Assembly (NCBI RefSeq): GCF_019343195.1
Contig: NZ_RPHB01000005.1
Location: 62,001 to 126,000 of the forward strand
DNA from: Arthrospiribacter ruber
Lineage (GTDB): Bacteria; Bacteroidota; Bacteroidia; Cytophagales; Cyclobacteriaceae
Reading direction: 5' to 3'
Length of the DNA: 64,000 nt
Below are positions 59,203 to 64,000 of this stretch, piece after piece (within the stretch, counting starts at the first letter, position 1; every line of letters starts with the position of its first letter). Below the pieces are notes generated by a model, which searched no databases, was not told the origin of the DNA, and saw nothing but the letters and a program-made list of their open reading frames with translations. The position numbers and the translations under genes were made by a program.

Positions 59203-61140
59203 TTACCCTTCCTTTTGCTCATCTAATTCAACTAAAGCCAGTATTTCCCAACCATTAAACTCTCCATCAAAATCGATCTTAGCTTTGGCAAGCTCTATCT
59301 TGTGCTTGAACGCCCAACAGGTTTCTCTCCTTAATTCAATAACCTCAGAAAGTTCATTAAGGGTAAGGTGTACATCCTTTCTGTTAGATAGGTATAACAT
59401 GTAAAAAGCCTTTTCAATTGGAAATTTAATTTTGTGAAAAAGGGTATTGCTGGTTGCTGATTCATTGTAGTTACAGTTACGACACCTTCTTCCATAGCTA
59501 GTAGAAATACTGGCTTTGTTATAACCACATTTTCTGCAATGGTAACCATCTGCCCATTTCAATTCTGACAGGAATTTACAGCAAGCATCTTTATCCGGAA
59601 AAATCTGTTTGAACTCATTAAAATCAAAGCCCTTCATCAGAACCATGGACTGAATGGTTTTTTCCAAACCTTCTTTAAGTTCTTTGTTGGTAAGGCTGAG
59701 GCTTATATTTTCATCTACTACTTCTTGGTTCAGCTTCTGGAGTTGCGAGTTGGCCAACAACAGTTGCTCATTCTTCTTTGAAAGCTCTTCGGCCAATGCA
59801 TTGATCTCTTCAGTCCTCTTTTTGACTTTCTTTTTAAGCTTGGAATTGAGTTTACTTTGTAGCTTGTTTTTTTCTAAAAGTACTTGGTTCAATTCTTTAT
59901 CGGCCAACATGCTCTTCTTTCTCAATTGGCCCAGCTGATTGAAAATGGAAATTGAAAACAACACCACCTCCGCAAAAATGACAGGGTTAGCAAAGTACCA
60001 GTTGATGACGGGGTTTTCGAATAGGGTAACATTTGCTTCACTGGCATAAGATTGTAATAAAGCTATCAACATGCAAAGCATGGCAAAAGCATGTGGCCAA
60101 GACATTTGCCTACTCGTGATCAATACCCTAATCATCAATAGAATAGGAACCAAAAGTATAAGACTGAAAGTCAGCAACATCAGCAAATCCTCAATTTTGT
60201 ATCCATACTCCTGATTGAGGGTGAGCATGATGATCAGGACAATTGCGCCCCAAGTAGCTTGGTTTACCAAACGGGAATACTTCAATTTCTGTACAAAATG
60301 ATTGGCAAATAGCAGAGTTGAAAATACCAGCAACAGTTGAGTAAAAAGTCTTTTGGTCAAAACATTGAGTTCAGGAAAATTTGGCCATATGTACTGAAAA
60401 CCCAATCCATCTCTAGCTAAAGAATACCAAATACAAGTCAAGAGAAAGAAAGCAAAATATGCATAAATGGCTTGTTTTTGATTAGCAAGAAGGTATAAGG
60501 TAAAAAACAATACGATCAATAAAACACCATAATAAATTCCCAATAGGAAATACTCATTGGTTGTATGTCCTATAAATGTCTGATGGGATCTTAGGTGAAA
60601 GCTGAATCCCATGAAGTAGCTGCGCTCTATTTTCACAAAAAAGGTTTGTGTCTCTCCGGGTCTTATGTTGAGGATTTGATTGAAGTTTTTGTGCTGAATT
60701 TCCCTTTTTGGAAAAGGCAATTTATAACCGGCTTCATCTGCGCTAAATCCTCCCTCAGCTTCAGGCATAAAAAAGGTGATTTTCCCGATATCAAAACCCC
60801 AGGATTCGAAAAACCAGGCTTCATGGCTTCTATTTCTTTGATTCTCTACTGTCACCCTGATCCAAAGTACTCCTTCTTCACCTGAATCTACCAAATAAGG
60901 ATTGGTTGGTTTTTGAAACCGTGATTGGAAACCTTGCGCACTGACATCTTGAATTTTAAGAATGCCTTGAGGGTCCAAAAAATAATCTACCTTTTCTGTT
61001 ATTTCATAATGCGTTTTGTCCGAAAGTTTTATGACTGAAACACTCAATGGGTCCAGAATCCCTTTAGTTTGGGCTGAGGAAGAAATGTTTGTTTGGAACA
61101 AAGCCCAAGTCAGAAAACTAAGTATATATAAAACTCTCAC
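59203..61140 (-). CDS. 7TM-DISM receptor fused to IS1595-type zinc ribbon (paralogue B)
   Basis: The 645-residue protein has the same order of parts as paralogue A: signal peptide (about 1-24), DISM extracellular domain (about 35-195), seven membrane helices (about 198-402), coiled coil (about 405-500), and an IS1595 zinc-ribbon tail. The tail has Cys535/538 and Cys553/556, TLFHKIKFPIEKAFYMLYLSN and a helix-turn-helix-like LNELSEVIELRRETCWAFKHKI. The tail and segments such as GRDGLGFQY-like, NPVINWY and SIFNQ are nearly identical to A, whereas the periplasmic domain is more divergent. It is divergent from the SusC gene at 61807 and shares its 666-base promoter region. The inferred role is ligand sensing and local gene control. 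Confidence 0.88.
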   Translation of the reverse strand: MRVLYILSFLTWALFQTNISSSAQTKGILDPLSVSVIKLSDKTHYEITEKVDYFLDPQGILKIQDVSAQGFQSRFQKPTNPYLVDSGEEGVLWIRVTVENQRNRSHEAWFFESWGFDIGKITFFMPEAEGGFSADEAGYKLPFPKREIQHKNFNQILNIRPGETQTFFVKIERSYFMGFSFHLRSHQTFIGHTTNEYFLLGIYYGVLLIVLFFTLYLLANQKQAIYAYFAFFLLTCIWYSLARDGLGFQYIWPNFPELNVLTKRLFTQLLLVFSTLLFANHFVQKLKYSRLVNQATWGAIVLIIMLTLNQEYGYKIEDLLMLLTFSLILLVPILLMIRVLITSRQMSWPHAFAMLCMLIALLQSYASEANVTLFENPVINWYFANPVIFAEVVLFSISIFNQLGQLRKKSMLADKELNQVLLEKNKLQSKLNSKLKKKVKKRTEEINALAEELSKKNEQLLLANSQLQKLNQEVVDENISLSLTNKELKEGLEKTIQSMVLMKGFDFNEFKQIFPDKDACCKFLSELKWADGYHCRKCGYNKASISTSYGRRCRNCNYNESATSNTLFHKIKFPIEKAFYMLYLSNRKDVHLTLNELSEVIELRRETCWAFKHKIELAKAKIDFDGEFNGWEILALVELDEQKEG

Positions 61141-61434
61141 AAATGTGGTAGATTATCGTTTGAAATGCACCTTCAAGGTTGTTTTCGGCATCAATGGAAG
61201 ATAATAAATTTGGTCTACACATTACCCCATATGAAGTAATATTACTGGATTTGTATAAAAACCATTCATTTTTAACGCCTAATATTAGTTATTTAACTTG
61301 TTCAAATACAAATACTTATGTTTAAGCGCAATGAAATAAATTAGCTAAATAAATTCTGTAACCATTTCTACCTTGCTAAAACATTTTTCTGATTCAATTA
61401 TCCATTTTGAAGCTTTTAAACCACTTCTTTTTTT

Positions 61435-61451
61435 ATTTCACTAAGCGAAAT
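61435..61451 (+). promoter_or_regulatory. Shared palindromic element upstream of SusC
   Basis: ATTTCACTAAGCGAAAT matches ATTTCACTTAAGCGAAAT upstream of xusA except for one missing T, in the same orientation relative to the SusC gene. It lies 355 bases upstream of the SusC start at 61807. Confidence 0.6.
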
Positions 61452-61484
61452 TTTAGGGTGAATTGGGCTTTTGACAACGAATTC

Positions 61485-61507
61485 ATAAGTGTAAATTTAA
61501 CATTTTA
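61485..61507 (+). promoter_or_regulatory. AraR-like site upstream of SusC
   Basis: ATAAGTGT-N7-ACATTTTA lies 33 bases beyond the shared palindrome and 299 bases before the SusC start. Confidence 0.6.
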
Positions 61508-61806
61508 TTATTAAGTTTATTCATATAAAACAAGCCAAAATTCATATTTGACTTCCATATTAATGCTTTTAAAAAAGTTTAGGAAGGAAAGCATTTAGGT
61601 TTGAATCAATTTCAATAAAACCCAAAAACTGATGACCTGCACTTTTTTTAGTGTCAAAAGATCAAATAGAACACCTTTCTACATTTGCAAAGGGAGACCT
61701 ACTTTTCCCTCCCTCCAATTACAATTTATTCTTGGTTTTGATCAGTTTTTTCTAACATTGAAATTTCCCCTTGTAAACCAATTTAATTCTCAAACAAATA
61801 AACCCT

Positions 61807-64000
61807 ATGTTGAAAACAATTTACTCAAAACAAAAAAGCAAGTGGAGTAAAAGCAGAAGTCTGCTGTGCCTCCTTGCACTTTGGTTGACGCTTCTCCCAC
61901 AGGAAACTTGGGCACAGGCCGCCAACCAGCCCATTGGAGTTTCAGGAACCATCACTGCTTCCGACACAGGAGAGACTTTACCTGGAGTCAACATCCTAAT
62001 AAAAGGTACCACTACGGGAACTGCCACAGATATGGACGGTAGGTTTACTTTAAGAGTACCTTCACCAGATGCCATATTGGTTATTTCTTTTATCGGTTAC
62101 GGTCAAGTAGAAAGAAGAGTGGGAAATACAACCACATTCAATGTTGTTTTGGATCCTGATCAAGATTCTCTCTCTGAAGTAATCGTAGTAGGATATGGTA
62201 CCCAGGAAAGAGCTACGGTGACAAGTGCCATTTCTTCTATCTCTTCCGAAACAATCAGAGAATTGCCTGTACCTAACCTTGCTTCGGCTATTCAGGGACG
62301 TGCTCCAGGTGTGAACGTTACCAATGCAGGAGCTCCAGGAACAAATCCTGTAGTTAGGATTAGGGGTATCGGTACAGTTGGTAACAATGATCCTCTTTAT
62401 GTTATCGACGGAGTACCTGCAGGTGGCCTTAATCAGATCAACACTGCCGACATTGAATCCATTGAGGTATTAAAAGATGCTTCGGCTGCTGCAATCTATG
62501 GATCAAGAGCAGCAAACGGGGTAATTTTGGTAACGACAAAAAAAGGTCAAATAGGACGACCTGTGGTTACTGTTGACTCTTATGTAGGTACTCAAAGTGC
62601 TTGGAGACAACTCGATCTTCTGAACACTTCCCAATACCTTGACTTCGGAAGAGACCTTCTAACAAATGGAGGTGAGCCTGTACCACAGCGATTTGACAAT
62701 CTTGGTGATTTGGCAAATGTCAACACTGACTGGCAAGGTGAAATGTTCAGACCAGCTACCATTCAAGATCATAATGTAGGTATTTCCGGAGGTAACGAGT
62801 CTGTTATATATAATGTATCTGTTGGATATTTTGGACAGGAAGGTATCATGAGAGGGACTGACTTCGAGAGATTTTCATTTCGAAGCAATACAGAATTCAA
62901 AATAAACAAAAGAGTAAGAGTAGGCCAGACTTTGACAATAGCCTATTCCAGCAGAAATGTGGAGCCATTCACCGGTGGCAGAACACAACTGGAGCACATG
63001 GTGAAATCCGTACCTTATATACCTGTAAGAGATGAAAGTAGACTAGGAGGATTCCGCTCTCCAGATAGAGTTGATGGGTCAGATCCTGAAAACCCTGTTC
63101 TGAATGCTGAATTGAGAACCAACAGACAGCAGGAATATAAAATCCTCGGAACTGCTTACTTGGACGTGGACATCATTGATGGACTGAAGTATAAGTTTTT
63201 GGTAGGAACTGACCTTGCGCTTGGTACCAACAATGAGTACACTCCAAGATTCAGGTCTGGGGATTTCCATGAGCAACCATTTGCGGTAATCGGACAAAAC
63301 AGGTTCAGCTTCTTTTCCCCTTTGATTTCAAATCAATTGAACTACAGGAAAAAGATTGACAAGCATACCTTTGACATTTTGGGTGTAGTAGAGCAGCAGA
63401 CTTTCCTCAGTACCTCTTTGGGAGGAACAGGTCAAAACTTCCTTACCAATGAAATCCGCGAGCTACAAGGTGTGCAGAACATGACGTCTACAAGTGAAAG
63501 AATTGACTATGCCTTGATTTCCTACCTGGCCAGAGTCAACTATGATTATGATCAAAAATACTTGTTCAGTGCATCTATCAGGAGAGATGGTGGTTCTAGA
63601 TTCGGGCCAGGTACAAAATGGGGTACTTTCCCTTCCATTTCAGCAGGATGGAGAGTAAGTGAAGAAGGATTCATGCAGGGTTTGACTCAGGTCAGTGACC
63701 TGAAATTGAGAGCCAGTTATGGTGAAACAGGAAATGATCAGATTGGTAACTATGTGTATCAGGCCACGATCAACAGTAACTTCTTTTATCCATTTGGTGG
63801 ATCTACAGCTCCAGGAAGTACAATTTCAGCCTTAGCGAATGTGGACCTTAGATGGGAAACTACCATCATGAGAAATATAGGATTTGATTTGGGTCTATTC
63901 AATGATGCATTTAACCTATCATTTGAGTGGTTTGACAATACTACAGAAGGAATGATCCTAGGAGTACCGATTCCACCGTCTTTGGGTTATGATGGAGCAC
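61807..64000 (+). CDS. SusC/RagA TonB-dependent transporter, partial
   Basis: The frame is open from the ATG at 61807 to the window end (731 codons), so the barrel C-terminus is missing. Visible parts are a signal peptide (to about WAQA, residue 38), a carboxypeptidase-regulatory-like domain (about 43-120), the SEVIVVGYGTQERATV signature, a plug with LYVIDGVPAGG and VLKDASAAAIYGSRAANG, and the first barrel strands. Its promoter region carries the xusA-type palindrome and an AraR-like site, so an arabinoxylan or arabino-oligosaccharide ligand is likely. A SusD gene is expected just beyond the window. Confidence 0.95.
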   Translation, partial: MLKTIYSKQKSKWSKSRSLLCLLALWLTLLPQETWAQAANQPIGVSGTITASDTGETLPGVNILIKGTTTGTATDMDGRFTLRVPSPDAILVISFIGYGQVERRVGNTTTFNVVLDPDQDSLSEVIVVGYGTQERATVTSAISSISSETIRELPVPNLASAIQGRAPGVNVTNAGAPGTNPVVRIRGIGTVGNNDPLYVIDGVPAGGLNQINTADIESIEVLKDASAAAIYGSRAANGVILVTTKKGQIGRPVVTVDSYVGTQSAWRQLDLLNTSQYLDFGRDLLTNGGEPVPQRFDNLGDLANVNTDWQGEMFRPATIQDHNVGISGGNESVIYNVSVGYFGQEGIMRGTDFERFSFRSNTEFKINKRVRVGQTLTIAYSSRNVEPFTGGRTQLEHMVKSVPYIPVRDESRLGGFRSPDRVDGSDPENPVLNAELRTNRQQEYKILGTAYLDVDIIDGLKYKFLVGTDLALGTNNEYTPRFRSGDFHEQPFAVIGQNRFSFFSPLISNQLNYRKKIDKHTFDILGVVEQQTFLSTSLGGTGQNFLTNEIRELQGVQNMTSTSERIDYALISYLARVNYDYDQKYLFSASIRRDGGSRFGPGTKWGTFPSISAGWRVSEEGFMQGLTQVSDLKLRASYGETGNDQIGNYVYQATINSNFFYPFGGSTAPGSTISALANVDLRWETTIMRNIGFDLGLFNDAFNLSFEWFDNTTEGMILGVPIPPSLGYDGA

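Larger units (their letters stand above)
61141..61806. promoter_or_regulatory. Divergent 7TM-zinc-ribbon B / SusC promoter region
   Basis: This 666-base AT-rich gap holds the palindrome AGTAATATTACT (61235-61246), the element shared with xusA (61435-61451) and an AraR-like site (61485-61507). No RNA gene is recognised, and a 72-codon frame inside it looks spurious. Confidence 0.55.

Overview
The window reads as the chromosome of a Bacteroidota bacterium, most likely a marine or soil Cytophagales member of the Cyclobacteriaceae type. The evidence is four SusC-type and three SusD-type genes, Bacteroidota-style starts without strong Shine-Dalgarno sequences, a Nudix-family AraR regulator, 7TM-DISM receptors, and a low-to-medium GC content. 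The family-level placement is inference. Almost the whole window is one large locus for taking up and degrading decorated xylan (glucuronoarabinoxylan) and for L-arabinose catabolism.

Region 1 (1-13.8 kb) has an AtuA-like protein (cut by the window edge), a CitMHS transporter and a LacI regulator on the minus strand. Divergent from these are a SusC/SusD pair, a GH95 glycosidase, an SDR dehydrogenase and a zinc alcohol dehydrogenase resembling L-galactonate 5-dehydrogenase. GH95 enzymes include alpha-L-galactosidases and alpha-L-fucosidases, so this module may handle the L-galactose (or L-fucose) caps of complex xylan. Two long palindromes, one upstream of SusC and one upstream of CitMHS, share outer half-sites.

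Region 2 (14-35 kb) has a GH115 alpha-glucuronidase and a complete xusA-xusB-xusC-xusD-xusE-xyn10C-like operon on the minus strand. The Xyn10C-like protein has lost its catalytic nucleophile. A CE1-type esterase lies beyond the operon promoter region.

Region 3 (35.5-54.2 kb) has two GH43 enzymes, an intact GH10 xylanase, galM, araD, a four-helix-bundle gene inserted in the operon, araB, GH51 and GH127/146 on the minus strand. On the plus strand are a CE1 esterase, araR, a sodium/sugar symporter and araA.

Region 4 (54.4-64 kb) has a small outer-membrane barrel, split transketolase subunits with markedly higher GC, a GH43 pseudogene, another CE1-type esterase and the start of a fourth SusC gene (cut by the window edge).

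The most unusual content is a pair of paralogous genes (17503-19416 and 59203-61140). Each fuses a periplasmic 7TMR-DISM sensor, a seven-helix membrane domain and a coiled coil to an IS1595-transposase-type zinc ribbon with a helix-turn-helix-like tail. No SusR, hybrid two-component or ECF-sigma/anti-sigma regulator is present in the window, so these look like membrane-tethered regulators of the xylan genes. A nearly identical 17-18 bp palindromic element lies upstream of the two SusC genes at 32999 and 61807. Six matches to a 23-bp palindrome, TAAGTGT-N7-ACAYTTA-like, lie upstream of arabinose, xylan and transketolase genes and define a probable AraR regulon.
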